A stretch of DNA of 64,000 nt from Chryseobacterium soli (GTDB lineage: Bacteria > Bacteroidota > Bacteroidia > Flavobacteriales > Weeksellaceae). Under the pieces are notes generated by a model, which saw only the letters and a program-made list of their open reading frames with translations, did no database searches and was not told where the DNA came from. The position numbers were made by a program, and so were the translations under genes. Below are positions 25,330 to 34,682 of this stretch, piece after piece (the first letter of the stretch is position 1; each line of letters begins with the position of its first letter). The stretch spans positions 1,054,001-1,118,000 of the forward strand of contig NZ_JPRH01000001.1 of assembly GCF_000737705.1 (NCBI RefSeq), in the 5' to 3' direction.

Positions 25330-26934
25330 CTATTCCTTAATGAACTTCTCATAATACACCCGATCTTTAGTCTGGATTTTAAGATAATAAACACCCTTGG
25401 CAAAATCCTCAACCTTAATCGATTTTTCACCTGTATTTTTCCTGATAAACCTTCCTAAATTATCATAAATTTCTAATGATTTTATATCACTTTCAGAAGC
25501 AATATTCAAAATATTTTTAACCGGGTTTGGAAATATCGCAAATTTTTCTTTCCGTACTAGTTCCGAGGTATTCAGAGTAGAATTATACAGGCTTCCGAAA
25601 TTGAGAATACCATATCCCATCTGGTCGGTATGATTGGGATATAATGAGGCAGTCTGTCTTAGCTTTGTTCTCATGAGATCTCTGTTCATAGTGGGAAATG
25701 CCTGGATCAGACATGCAGCACCTCCGGCAGCAATTGGAGTGGCAATGGATGTTCCACTGGCAGTGGTTGTCGTATTGTTGTAGACGGTTGTGGTGGCGGT
25801 ACCTCTCGTGCTTCCGTCCGGCTTTATAATTCCTGCGGAATTAGGTCCGAATGATGAAAATCCAGATGAATTTCCTGATGCGTCTACAGATCCTATGCTG
25901 AATACTTTTGCATTATCTGCAGGCGTTAAAATATAATGCCATGGCTGGGCTCCTGAATTTCCTGCAGCTATCAGAACAAAAATTCCTTTATTGGCAGCAA
26001 TTTCTGCAGCCCTTGCAATGAAGGAGGTCGTTCCGTTCATATTGGCGTATGTATAATTATACCGTGAATCGTCAAAAGTATAATAGCCTAATGATGAGGT
26101 GATGATATCTACGCCTTTACGATCAGCCTCTTCAGCAGCTTCGATCCAGTATATTTCTTCCTCGGGGATTTCTACAGTTGCATTTTCGCTTCGGTAAAGA
26201 TAAAAATCAGCATCAGGAGCCGACCCCACGAAAGTACTTTCTATATAGCCGCCAATAGCCCCTAAAACAACAGATCCGTGTGTGCTCAGGGAAGTATTGT
26301 AAATGTTACTGGTTTTAGTGACAAAATCATAGCCGGCTTTTATATGATTATTAGCCCATAATCTAGAAAATGCAGACCCTGTATCCACTGTGGGAAAGCC
26401 TGCATCAATCACAGCAATAGATATTCCGGATCCGGTGTATCCTGCCAGATGAAGAGGTCTTAAATTGACCTGATCTACCTGCGCAGCACCTGATCCATAA
26501 TCAAACGTAGTGATCGTTTTATGGGTTCCTGAGATGTTATCCCATTTATTGATATTCGCCATTTTTGTTCCGCCGGTAGAGTTCCTTGCAAAACTTTCCA
26601 CTGATTGTACATAAGGTTGTGCCTGCAATAGAGTGATCTGTGCCGGGGTAGCATTTACAGTTGCTCCGTTCAGCCATTTGGAATAATCGGTGACCGTGAA
26701 TCCCAGATTCTGCAGATTTTGGAGGTAAGATGCTTCAATCGGTGCATCCTGATCATTAAGCGAAATACCTAATGTAGTACGCCTGTTGAGGGCCTTCTGG
26801 GTAAGTTCAGAAAGAGGATTGGCATAAAATGCGGCTTTATTGGGTTTATCTGTAAAATAAACAAATACAAGAGCCGTTTGTGCTTGCATGGCCGAGTAAC
26901 CTGTTAAAATACAAAAGAGTAAAAGTTTTTTCAT
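25330..26934 (-). CDS. Subtilisin-like S8 serine protease, T9SS cargo
   Basis: The 534-residue precursor has a signal peptide (MKKLLLFCILTGYSAMQAQ), a propeptide of about 100 residues, and an S8 catalytic domain. The triad is Asp in AVIDAGFP (near residue 177), His in STHGSVVLGA (near residue 217) and Ser in GTSIATPIAAGGA (near residue 395). The last 75 residues form a type A T9SS sorting domain (FAIFPNPVKNILNI, then GVYYLKIQT and YYEKFIKE). It is predicted to be exported through the outer membrane and released or anchored at the cell surface. Its N-terminal inhibitor-like segment suggests self-maturation. It is divergent from the aminotransferase gene. Confidence 0.93.
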   Translation of the reverse strand: MKKLLLFCILTGYSAMQAQTALVFVYFTDKPNKAAFYANPLSELTQKALNRRTTLGISLNDQDAPIEASYLQNLQNLGFTVTDYSKWLNGATVNATPAQITLLQAQPYVQSVESFARNSTGGTKMANINKWDNISGTHKTITTFDYGSGAAQVDQVNLRPLHLAGYTGSGISIAVIDAGFPTVDTGSAFSRLWANNHIKAGYDFVTKTSNIYNTSLSTHGSVVLGAIGGYIESTFVGSAPDADFYLYRSENATVEIPEEEIYWIEAAEEADRKGVDIITSSLGYYTFDDSRYNYTYANMNGTTSFIARAAEIAANKGIFVLIAAGNSGAQPWHYILTPADNAKVFSIGSVDASGNSSGFSSFGPNSAGIIKPDGSTRGTATTTVYNNTTTTASGTSIATPIAAGGAACLIQAFPTMNRDLMRTKLRQTASLYPNHTDQMGYGILNFGSLYNSTLNTSELVRKEKFAIFPNPVKNILNIASESDIKSLEIYDNLGRFIRKNTGEKSIKVEDFAKGVYYLKIQTKDRVYYEKFIKE

Positions 26935-27020
26935 GGAGTTATTTTATATAAAGATAAAACAAAATCAATAAAATTTTTGAAAGGATTTTAAATTCCTTAT
27001 TTTTACACAAATATTTGTTT

Positions 27021-28145
27021 ATGAAAAAAATTCAGATGGTTGACTTACAAAGTCAGTATTACAAAATAAAGAATGACGTAGATAATGCAGTTTTAAATGT
27101 AATGGATTCGGCGGCCTTTATCAACGGCCCTGAAGTAAAGTCTTTCCAGAATGAATTGGAATCTTATTTAGACGTAAAGCATGTGATTCCTTGTGCCAAT
27201 GGTACTGATGCTTTACAGATCGCTTTGATGGCTTTAGACCTGAAAGAAGGGGACGAAGTAATCACGGCCGATTTTACTTTTGCAGCAACCGTAGAAGTTA
27301 TTCATCTGCTTAAACTAAAATCTGTTTTGGTAGATGTAGATTACGATACATTCACGATTTCCACAGATCAGATTAAAAAAGCTATTACCCCTAGAACGAA
27401 AGCAATTATTCCAGTACACATCTTCGGACAGTGTGCGAATATGGAAGAAATTTTAAAAATTGCCGAAGAACATAATCTATACGTTATTGAGGACAACGCA
27501 CAGGCGATAGGCTCACAGTTTACATTTTCAGATGGAACTGTAAAACAGGCCGGAACCATGTCTACCGTAGGAACCACTTCATTCTTTCCATCAAAAAACC
27601 TTGGATGTTATGGTGATGGAGGTGCTATTTTTACCAATAATGATGAACTGGCACATCGTCTAAGAGGTATCGTAAATCATGGAATGTATGAGAGATATTA
27701 CCATGATGAGGTAGGAGTAAACTCAAGGCTAGACAGTATTCAGGCGGCTGTATTAAGAAAGAAGCTTCCTAATCTGGACTCTTATAATGAGTCAAGAAGA
27801 AAAGCTGCTGATTATTACGATGAAGCTTTTGCCGGTAATGAGCATATTCTTACACCAAAAAGAGCAGAGAATTCTACACATGTATTCCACCAATATACGT
27901 TGAGAATCCTTAATGGTAAACGTAACGATTTGCAAAAATTCTTAACTGAAAAAGAGATTCCGGCTATGATCTACTATCCGGTAGCATTAAGAAAACAAAA
28001 AGCCTATTTCCAGGAAAGCAATGATGCTGATTTTGTAAATACAGATAAACTGCTGGATCAGGTGATATCACTCCCTATGCACACAGAATTGGATGAAGAG
28101 CAGCTGAAGTATATTACGGATGCTGTCTTGGAGTTTATGGGATAA
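27021..28145 (+). CDS. DegT/DnrJ/EryC1/StrS aminotransferase, WbpE-like
   Basis: This PLP-dependent sugar aminotransferase has 374 residues from ATG 27021; an upstream TTG two codons earlier lies in the promoter-like region. Conserved features are ANGTDALQIAL (near residue 57), IPVHIFGQCA, EDNAQAIGS, and the PLP lysine in TSFFPSKNLGCYGDGGAIF (near residue 185). Across these the chain is very close to WbpE/WlbC, which aminates a 3-keto-UDP-hexuronic acid during surface polysaccharide synthesis. The substrate here is inferred. It opens a run with galE, a methyltransferase and a nucleotidyltransferase, consistent with glycan precursor synthesis. Confidence 0.88.
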   Translation: MKKIQMVDLQSQYYKIKNDVDNAVLNVMDSAAFINGPEVKSFQNELESYLDVKHVIPCANGTDALQIALMALDLKEGDEVITADFTFAATVEVIHLLKLKSVLVDVDYDTFTISTDQIKKAITPRTKAIIPVHIFGQCANMEEILKIAEEHNLYVIEDNAQAIGSQFTFSDGTVKQAGTMSTVGTTSFFPSKNLGCYGDGGAIFTNNDELAHRLRGIVNHGMYERYYHDEVGVNSRLDSIQAAVLRKKLPNLDSYNESRRKAADYYDEAFAGNEHILTPKRAENSTHVFHQYTLRILNGKRNDLQKFLTEKEIPAMIYYPVALRKQKAYFQESNDADFVNTDKLLDQVISLPMHTELDEEQLKYITDAVLEFMG

Positions 28146-28147
28146 TT

Positions 28148-28591
28148 ATGCTTCACGACGAAAGAATACTTAAAAATAAGTTTGCTTATTTTTTTACAAT
28201 CATTTTTATTTTAGGTTGGATTATTTATTATGGAGCATTTATAATTAATGTTTTACTTAAAGGTTATAGATTAGTAGAAAAGTATTCTAAATTTAAAACC
28301 CTTTTGTATCTTTTAAACTTTATAATATTTACATTATTGATTGTAGCATTTATACATATTTTCAGAGAGTCAAAAAAACTTTTTATGTATCTGAATATTT
28401 CAAGTGCTTTAATAATCATTTTGGGTTTGATAAGTTTCTATATCAATTATGAAGGAAAATGGGGAATACATATTTATTCTTTTTTGTTTGGATTTGCTTT
28501 GTTATTAATAGGGCCAACATTACTTATAAATTATTTTAGACATATTCCAGCAAAGAATGAAATAGAACAAATAGGACAACACAAAGAATAA
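28148..28591 (+). CDS. Hypothetical four-helix membrane protein
   Basis: The 147-residue protein is almost entirely hydrophobic and very AT-rich. Four membrane helices are apparent (about residues 12-37, 50-70, 78-98 and 104-128). It starts 2 nt after the aminotransferase stop and precedes galE by 19 nt, so it is surely co-transcribed. It has no family I recognise, and its composition is lower in GC than its neighbours, hinting at a later insertion into the operon. A link to glycan export or the membrane stage of polysaccharide assembly is speculation. Confidence 0.62.
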   Translation: MLHDERILKNKFAYFFTIIFILGWIIYYGAFIINVLLKGYRLVEKYSKFKTLLYLLNFIIFTLLIVAFIHIFRESKKLFMYLNISSALIIILGLISFYINYEGKWGIHIYSFLFGFALLLIGPTLLINYFRHIPAKNEIEQIGQHKE

Positions 28592-28610
28592 AAAATTTAT
28601 TACAAAAAAA

Positions 28611-29633
28611 ATGGCAATACTTGTTACAGGCGGACTTGGATACATTGGTTCCCACACTGTGGTAGAACTTCTTAATAATGGCTTTGAAGTCGTTATTGTA
28701 GACGATTTATCCAATTCGGAAAGATTTATTTTAAAAAATATAGAGGAAATTACAGGTAAAAAGCCGGCTTTTTATCCTTTCGATTTAAAAAGAAGAGAGC
28801 TTCTGACTCAGGTGTTTGATGCTTATCATATTGAAGGCTGTATTAATTTTGCAGCCTATAAAGCAGTAGGAGAGAGCCAATTGAAACCTGTAGATTATTA
28901 TGAAAATAATCTGTTCTCTTTAATCAATATTCTGCAGGAATGTAAAGAAAGATCGATTTCTAACTTTATATTCAGCTCTTCATGTACCGTTTACGGACAG
29001 GCAGAGGTAATGCCCATCAATGAAAATACTCCCTTGAAACTTCCTGAAAGTGTATATGGAAAAACTAAACAGATGGGAGAAGAGATTCTGGTTGATTTTG
29101 CGAAAGCATACAACAGAAAAATTACACTTTTGAGATACTTCAATCCTATTGGTGCTCATCCTTCAGGACTGATTGGCGAGCTTCCGATTGGAGTTCCCAG
29201 TAACCTGGTTCCGTATGTAATGCAGACTGCCGCTGGAATACGTGAGAAATTAAGTGTTTGGGGTAATGATTATGATACAGAGGATGGAACTCCGATCCGC
29301 GATTATGTGTATGTTGTAGACCTTGCCAAAGCTCATGTTGACGCGTTGAAAAAACTAATGAATAACAGCAGTGAGGAAAGTGTAATTGACATCTATAATC
29401 TAGGAACCGGGAAAGGATCATCGGTATTGGAAGTAGTAAAAGCTTTTGAAAATGCTAATCATGTAGAGGTACCTTACCAGATTTGTGCAAGAAGAGAAGG
29501 TGATATTACGACTGCCTATGCAAACGCAGATAAAGCGGAAAGGGAACTTCACTGGAAGTCAGAAACTTCACTGGAGGAATCTTTGAGAACCGTGTGGCAG
29601 TGGCAGAATTATCTGAATTCAAGAAACGCATAA
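28611..29633 (+). CDS. galE: UDP-glucose 4-epimerase
   Basis: GalE interconverts UDP-glucose and UDP-galactose through a bound NAD. The 340-residue protein is a short-chain dehydrogenase with the NAD loop GGLGYIGSHT at residues 7-16, the catalytic Ser in FSSSCTVYG (near residue 125) and the Tyr-Lys pair in YGKTKQMGE (near residue 148). RYFNPIGAHPSG and RDYVYVVDLAKAH are typical of GalE. It would supply galactose donors for lipopolysaccharide or capsule. It is embedded in the operon with the WbpE-like aminotransferase. A related 4-epimerase on UDP-GlcNAc cannot be excluded. Confidence 0.93.
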   Translation: MAILVTGGLGYIGSHTVVELLNNGFEVVIVDDLSNSERFILKNIEEITGKKPAFYPFDLKRRELLTQVFDAYHIEGCINFAAYKAVGESQLKPVDYYENNLFSLINILQECKERSISNFIFSSSCTVYGQAEVMPINENTPLKLPESVYGKTKQMGEEILVDFAKAYNRKITLLRYFNPIGAHPSGLIGELPIGVPSNLVPYVMQTAAGIREKLSVWGNDYDTEDGTPIRDYVYVVDLAKAHVDALKKLMNNSSEESVIDIYNLGTGKGSSVLEVVKAFENANHVEVPYQICARREGDITTAYANADKAERELHWKSETSLEESLRTVWQWQNYLNSRNA

Positions 29634-29644
29634 AATAGAGTAGT

Positions 29645-30409
29645 ATGGCTTGGAATCCTGAAGTATACGATCAGTTTAAAGAAGAGCGTTCTGCTCCTTT
29701 CTTTGATTTATTAAAGCTTGTGAAGTCGAAATCCGATCTCTCTGTGATTGATTTGGGTTGTGGAACAGGGGAATTAACCTCTAAACTATTGGATTATTTA
29801 GAAGATTCTAAAGTCATAGGAATAGATTCTTCAGCAGAAATGCTTGAAAAAGCAAAGCATTATAAAACAAGCAGACTGTCTTTTGAAAAAAGATCCATTG
29901 AAGAACAGCTCAGTCTGAATGAAACTTTTGATCTGATCATTTCCAATGCTGCGATACAATGGTGCAGCAATCATAAAGAACTTTTCCCAAGAATTATCGG
30001 TAAAATTAATCCAGGAGGCCAGTTGGCAGTACAGATTCCTTCCAATCATGAATATATCGTGCATCAACAGCTTCGAAAAGTTGCGGAAAGAGAGCCTTAT
30101 AAAAGCGCTTACAATTCCTGGCAGAGAGAATATACAGTATTGAAAATAGAAGACTATGCAAAAATACTGTTTGATTATAACGGAAGTGAAATTACCGTTT
30201 ATGAAAAAGTATTTCCACATGTTCTTGAAAATGCTGACGCTATTTTTACATTTACATCCGGAACAGCAATGCTCCCTTACATAGATAAACTTCCGGAAGA
30301 ACTGAAAGAACAGTTTAAAAATGACTATAAAAAAGAATTACAAAGTTTATTTCCCGAATCACCAGTCTTTTATCCATTTAAAAGAACGTTTATATCAGCA
30401 AAATTTTAA
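29645..30409 (+). CDS. tam: Trans-aconitate methyltransferase-like protein
   Basis: The 254-residue SAM-dependent methyltransferase begins MAWNPEVYDQFKEERSAPF, matching the Tam opening. It carries motif I IDLGCGTGELTSKLL (near residue 36), the acidic VIGIDSSAEMLEKA motif, and NAAIQWCSNHKELFPRI (near residue 100), a Tam hallmark. Tam methylates the toxic citric-acid-cycle by-product trans-aconitate. The match to that family is strong over the N-terminal half, but substrate identity is inferred. It follows galE by 11 bp and overlaps the next gene by one base. Confidence 0.75.
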   Translation: MAWNPEVYDQFKEERSAPFFDLLKLVKSKSDLSVIDLGCGTGELTSKLLDYLEDSKVIGIDSSAEMLEKAKHYKTSRLSFEKRSIEEQLSLNETFDLIISNAAIQWCSNHKELFPRIIGKINPGGQLAVQIPSNHEYIVHQQLRKVAEREPYKSAYNSWQREYTVLKIEDYAKILFDYNGSEITVYEKVFPHVLENADAIFTFTSGTAMLPYIDKLPEELKEQFKNDYKKELQSLFPESPVFYPFKRTFISAKF

Positions 30410-30873
30410 TGATTAACACTATGAAGACACAAAGAATAGGCATTACATTTTCCTCATTTGATTTATTGCATGCCGGACATATCAAAATGCTTGAAGAAGC
30501 TAAAACCGTATGCGATTATCTGATCGTTGGATTGCAGATCGATCCGTCACACGATCGTCCCAACAAGAACAAACCGACCCAAACCATCGTTGAACGCTAT
30601 ATTCAGCTTAAGGCAGTAAATGCAGTTGATGAGATCATTCCTTATTATACAGAAGAAGATCTGGAAGATATTTTAAAATCTTTTGTAATCGATGTCAGAA
30701 TCATCGGAGATGATTATATGGATAGAGATTTTACAGGTAAAAAATACTGTGAAGAGAAAGGAATAGAGATCTTTTATAACAAAAGAGATCATCGGTTTTC
30801 TTCCAGTGACCTGAGAAAAAGAATTTTTGAAGCTGAAAAAGCAAAGAATTTAGATGTTGAAACCGTAAAATAA
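30409..30873 (+). CDS. Cytidylyltransferase-like nucleotidyltransferase (TagD/RfaE type)
   Basis: The 154-residue protein is a small nucleotidyltransferase with the HxGH signature in DLLHAGHIKML (near residue 21) and the C-terminal SSSDLRKRI motif (near residue 128). This pattern marks glycerol-3-phosphate cytidylyltransferase, ADP-heptose synthase domain II and relatives, which activate small alcohol or sugar phosphates with CTP or ATP. Its start ATG shares one base with the stop of the preceding methyltransferase gene; an internal ATG at 30421 (MKTQRIG) is an alternative. Placement in the sugar-nucleotide run suggests a role in surface glycan or phospholipid precursors. The substrate is unknown. 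Confidence 0.85.
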   Translation: MINTMKTQRIGITFSSFDLLHAGHIKMLEEAKTVCDYLIVGLQIDPSHDRPNKNKPTQTIVERYIQLKAVNAVDEIIPYYTEEDLEDILKSFVIDVRIIGDDYMDRDFTGKKYCEEKGIEIFYNKRDHRFSSSDLRKRIFEAEKAKNLDVETVK

Positions 30874-30894
30874 TCTAAAATTAGATTAATAAAA

Positions 30895-30926
30895 AAATCC
30901 CGAAATTCTCATTTCGGGATTTTTTA
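30895..30926. terminator. Bidirectional terminator between convergent genes
   Basis: AAATCCCGAAAT (30895-30906) pairs with ATTTCGGGATTT (30911-30922) around a 4-nt loop, with A before and T after. It ends both the nucleotidyltransferase gene and the receptor gene. Confidence 0.9.
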
Positions 30927-30937
30927 TGTTTATATTT

Positions 30938-33457
30938 TTACATTGGTCCTTGCTGATCATCGCCGCTGTCATTAGCATTGATGTCTTTTTTCTTCTTAGG
31001 CTGTTCTACTTTTTCTCCTTGTTTGAATCGGTAGGTCAGAGAAAGAGAGAACTGTCTTGGCTGCCACTGCATATACATATCTCTGGTATAGTTGGATCCA
31101 AAAGTAGTAACCTGTCTAGCCCGGGTATTGAATATATCCTGAATGTTAAATGCCACGGTACCATTTCCTTTCCAGATGGTTTTAGTAGCACCCAAGTTAA
31201 AGAAGTACGTAGATTTCTGCTCCTGGCTGGCATTTTTTTGTCCGCCTCTAAAGTTTCCTTGAATTTGAAAACTAAATGTTTTGTCAAGTTTGAATGTATT
31301 GGCTAATCTTGCTCTTGTAGAGAATCCACTTCCGTCATAAGACTGAACGAAATTACCATCTATATAAAGATCTCCTTTAGTTTTATATCCAAATAAATCG
31401 ACATTTCCCATGATTTTCCACCATGCAAAAGGATCATAAGTACCATTAAAATCTAAACCGTATCGGTCTTCTGATCCCACATTAAATGGGGTAGAAGTAA
31501 ATGATCCCGGATCAGTTAAATCTTGAATGACTGCAAATTGTACATTATCTTTTTCCTTTCTGTAATATAAAGTCGGGTTAATCGTCACTTTACTTTTAGA
31601 TAAATTATATCCTAATTCAAAAGAGTCAATATAAGAAGGATTCAAATCCGGATTTCCCTGGAATAAGTTTCTTACATCACTGGGTGAAGGAATAGGAATC
31701 ATGAAAAATGATCTTGGTCTGTCTATTCTTCTGGAGTAGTTTAATAAGATCTGATTGTTTTTTGCAAAATCATAGCTTAAAAATACACTTGGGAAAAGGT
31801 TGTTGTAGTTTTTCTTTTTGTTTATGACCACATTGGTATTTGCATCTGGATATTGAGGATTTCTGTACGGATAAGAAAATTCAACATTAGAAATCTCGTC
31901 TCTTAAGCCCAATTGATAATTTACAGGGCCTATTTTACTTTTGAACTGGGCATAAAATGCATTAAACATTTCAGTGTAGTTTGAAACTCCTGTAAACCTG
32001 CCCAGGATGGATGGAGATGGATCTAATGATTCTTGCCTCTGTGCAAAATAGTCATAATCGTTATCATTATAATCTAATTTGTAACCCGCATTAAACATTG
32101 AATTTTCTCCAATTGGTAGTTCATAATCAAGTTTCCCTACTAAGGCTTTGTTTAACGTTTTTACTTTAGTATTGGTAAAAGAACTGAAAATATTATTTGT
32201 AGTCGCAGTGATATCGGAGTTATTATTAGACTGATTTCTCTGTAAACTTACTGATAATGAAATATTTTGACCCTTATCATCGAATTTATGATCAATTCCA
32301 AAATCTCCCTGCATTCCTGTATTGGTATTCGCCCCGATGGAGTTACGGGCTGATAATACAGTACTGCCATCCAGATTATTATCGATATAATTGATCGGGT
32401 TATTACTGGTATTATCAAAAGTACGGATCGTTCCGCTCAAGTTAATAGAAGTCTTAGGAGAGATATCATACACCACTCCTGCAGTTGCATTGTAATTGTT
32501 TGACTGAGTCTTATTTTCGCTGTTTTGATATGCAGAAAGAAGAGTTCCTGATGTATAATTAGTCGTAGTTCTGTTCTTATTTTTCCCTTCCTGGTAGCCG
32601 CCGCCGCCATTTAAAAACCAGTTCCAGTTCCCTTTTTTCCAGCTAAGATTGACGTTAAGATTTGTTTTTGGCAGGTAACCCAGCGTACCGATTACACTCC
32701 CGTTAAATCCTAGTTTATTGTTTTTCTTAAGGATGATATTCAGAATACCTGCAGTTCCTGATGCATCATACTTTGCAGATGGATTGGTAATGACTTCAAT
32801 TCGGTCAATCTGATCAGCTGGAATAGCCTGAAGAGCATTCGCTCCGTCATCAATTCCTAATAGAGCAGATGGCTTCCCGTTAATTAAAAATCTTACATTA
32901 GAACTCCCTCGCATACTTACTGTTCCGTCAGTATCTACCGTTACAGAAGGGACGTTCTGTAATACATCCTGTAAGTTTCCACCTACAGAAGTTAAGTCAC
33001 TTTTTACATCATACGTTTTCTTATCCAGTTCTACTTTATAAGGTTTTGTAGCCGCAGCAGTAATAACAACTCCCTGTATTTCCTGAGTTTTGGTACTTAT
33101 GGAACTTGTCGCTTCAGCTTCCAAAGATAGAGCGCCGATATTTCCAGGTCCTTTAATGTCTTTATTAACCGTATTTTTTTTGTGATCAATTGCCTCTACT
33201 GTTATATCATAGTTTCCAGGAGCCAGGTCTAGCTTGTACAGTCCTTTTTCATCGGTCAGAGCTGCATCGCTCAATGCCTTGTTGGCTTTGTTGGTGAAGG
33301 TTACAGATGCATAAGGAACAGGCTGATTGCTCTTGTTAACGATCGTTCCTGAAATAGGTGCTTTTTCCTGTGCAAATGCCATTGCTGCTGCCGAAAGTAC
33401 AAACGTAAGCCCTAAGGTTTTTTTTGTGAAAATGTTGATAATTTCCGTCTGGTTCAT
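30938..33457 (-). CDS. TonB-dependent receptor-like outer-membrane beta-barrel protein
   Basis: The 839-residue protein has a signal peptide (ending AAAMAFAQ near residue 30), a carboxypeptidase-regulatory-like domain (about 35-110, ISGTIVNKSNQPVPYASVTF), a plug region (about 125-225, with GGNLQDVLQNVPSVTV and VRFLINGKPSAL), and a C-terminal barrel of the outer-membrane beta-barrel type. The last strand (FSLSLTYRF) is followed by a polar tail of about 28 residues with a KKKK run. It would import a bulky ligand across the outer membrane using TonB; the ligand is unknown, since no starch-binding partner lies nearby. It stands alone in its unit. Confidence 0.9.
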   Translation of the reverse strand: MNQTEIINIFTKKTLGLTFVLSAAAMAFAQEKAPISGTIVNKSNQPVPYASVTFTNKANKALSDAALTDEKGLYKLDLAPGNYDITVEAIDHKKNTVNKDIKGPGNIGALSLEAEATSSISTKTQEIQGVVITAAATKPYKVELDKKTYDVKSDLTSVGGNLQDVLQNVPSVTVDTDGTVSMRGSSNVRFLINGKPSALLGIDDGANALQAIPADQIDRIEVITNPSAKYDASGTAGILNIILKKNNKLGFNGSVIGTLGYLPKTNLNVNLSWKKGNWNWFLNGGGGYQEGKNKNRTTTNYTSGTLLSAYQNSENKTQSNNYNATAGVVYDISPKTSINLSGTIRTFDNTSNNPINYIDNNLDGSTVLSARNSIGANTNTGMQGDFGIDHKFDDKGQNISLSVSLQRNQSNNNSDITATTNNIFSSFTNTKVKTLNKALVGKLDYELPIGENSMFNAGYKLDYNDNDYDYFAQRQESLDPSPSILGRFTGVSNYTEMFNAFYAQFKSKIGPVNYQLGLRDEISNVEFSYPYRNPQYPDANTNVVINKKKNYNNLFPSVFLSYDFAKNNQILLNYSRRIDRPRSFFMIPIPSPSDVRNLFQGNPDLNPSYIDSFELGYNLSKSKVTINPTLYYRKEKDNVQFAVIQDLTDPGSFTSTPFNVGSEDRYGLDFNGTYDPFAWWKIMGNVDLFGYKTKGDLYIDGNFVQSYDGSGFSTRARLANTFKLDKTFSFQIQGNFRGGQKNASQEQKSTYFFNLGATKTIWKGNGTVAFNIQDIFNTRARQVTTFGSNYTRDMYMQWQPRQFSLSLTYRFKQGEKVEQPKKKKDINANDSGDDQQGPM

Positions 33458-33626
33458 AAGGTATTTTTTGTGTAAAATCGTGAGAATATAACTCTTAATA
33501 TTGTGAAATCACTAATTGGGTTGAATTTCAAAATATTACGATTTGTTTATTGTTTGAAATGTATAGGTCGTATTTAAATGCTAATTGTTAATTATAGAAT
33601 TGTTAAAATAAAGTTAAATTTATTTT

Positions 33627-34652
33627 TTATTTAATATTTTTTGAATTGAGCCAATCCTGATAGGCTTTCGCATTCACTGCATGCTCCGCAGCACTTGCCG
33701 TAAACTTATGGTATCCGAACCTTGCAGGATCTGCACACATGAATATATAATCATTTTTTTCTGCATTTAAAACCGCATCTACAGAGTTTTTATCTACCAC
33801 ACAAATAGGTCCCGGAGGAATACCTGCATTGGCATATGTATTATACGGTGACGGAGTGGATAATTGCTTATAGAAAACCCTTTTGATGGTTTCCTTAAAA
33901 TTAGTCTGTTTATTAATTGCATAAATTACCGTAGGATCAGACTGCAGTTTCATTCCCTTTCTATAACGGTTCAGATACAATCCTGCAATCGTTTTCATCT
34001 CATCTTTCTTACCTCCTGATTCTTTATAAACAATGGAAGCCAGCGCATAGATCTGATCTCTCGTTAATCCGGATTGCTGTTCCTTACTTTTTCTGTCACT
34101 GGTCCAGAATTCATTGTACTGATCTTCAAATTTTTTGAAAAATTCTTTCGGACTTACGGTCCAGAAAAAATCGTAACTGTCTATGAAGAAATATTTTTTC
34201 AGATCCTCCGCATTTTGATAACCTTTTTCTACAGCGATGGCATTAAAACCATTCACAAACTGAAGAGAGTCCGATTCTGTTTTTTTCGTCACTTTACCTA
34301 CCATCTGATAGATATCTCCGAAATCACCGATTCTAAATGTATTGGCGGTCTGATTTCCCGCTTTGATCATATTGACGATGTGGGTGTTTCCTGCACCGCT
34401 TTGAATATGATACCGGCCCGCTTTAAAATTCTGTTCCAGATCTTTATCTTTTGCCACGGTTTCGAAAGACTCTTTATTTTTAATATACGGAGCAATAGAA
34501 TCCATGATCTGCTTAAAATTTGCCTTATGGGGAATCAAAACATATCCGTCTTTTTCTACGTTGTTTCCGTAATACGTCGTATAAAATCTCAAACCAAAAA
34601 ATCCTGCCACGATAACAATGAGCAGAATGATAATGAGTACAGCTTTTTTCAT
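33627..34652 (-). CDS. mltG: Endolytic murein transglycosylase
   Basis: MltG cleaves nascent peptidoglycan strands at the inner membrane and so ends glycan chain elongation. The 341-residue protein has one N-terminal transmembrane helix (about residues 4-24), a LysM-like YceG region, and the catalytic segment ALASIVYKESGGKKDEM (near residue 208), with the active-site Glu in KES. LQSDPTVIYA and the later PYNTYANAGIPPGPI, which line the active cleft, are both present. It lies 30 bp downstream of dapF on the same strand, so two cell-wall genes form one operon. Confidence 0.94.
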   Translation of the reverse strand: MKKAVLIIILLIVIVAGFFGLRFYTTYYGNNVEKDGYVLIPHKANFKQIMDSIAPYIKNKESFETVAKDKDLEQNFKAGRYHIQSGAGNTHIVNMIKAGNQTANTFRIGDFGDIYQMVGKVTKKTESDSLQFVNGFNAIAVEKGYQNAEDLKKYFFIDSYDFFWTVSPKEFFKKFEDQYNEFWTSDRKSKEQQSGLTRDQIYALASIVYKESGGKKDEMKTIAGLYLNRYRKGMKLQSDPTVIYAINKQTNFKETIKRVFYKQLSTPSPYNTYANAGIPPGPICVVDKNSVDAVLNAEKNDYIFMCADPARFGYHKFTASAAEHAVNAKAYQDWLNSKNIK

Positions 34653-34682
34653 TATTAAAAAGTTGATTAAAAGTTTTTGTTT

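Noticed and set aside
34074..34658. A 194-codon plus-strand frame opposite mltG
   Set aside because: It lies entirely antisense to the well-conserved mltG gene and its protein is Phe/Ile/Cys-rich with no domain; a shadow frame.
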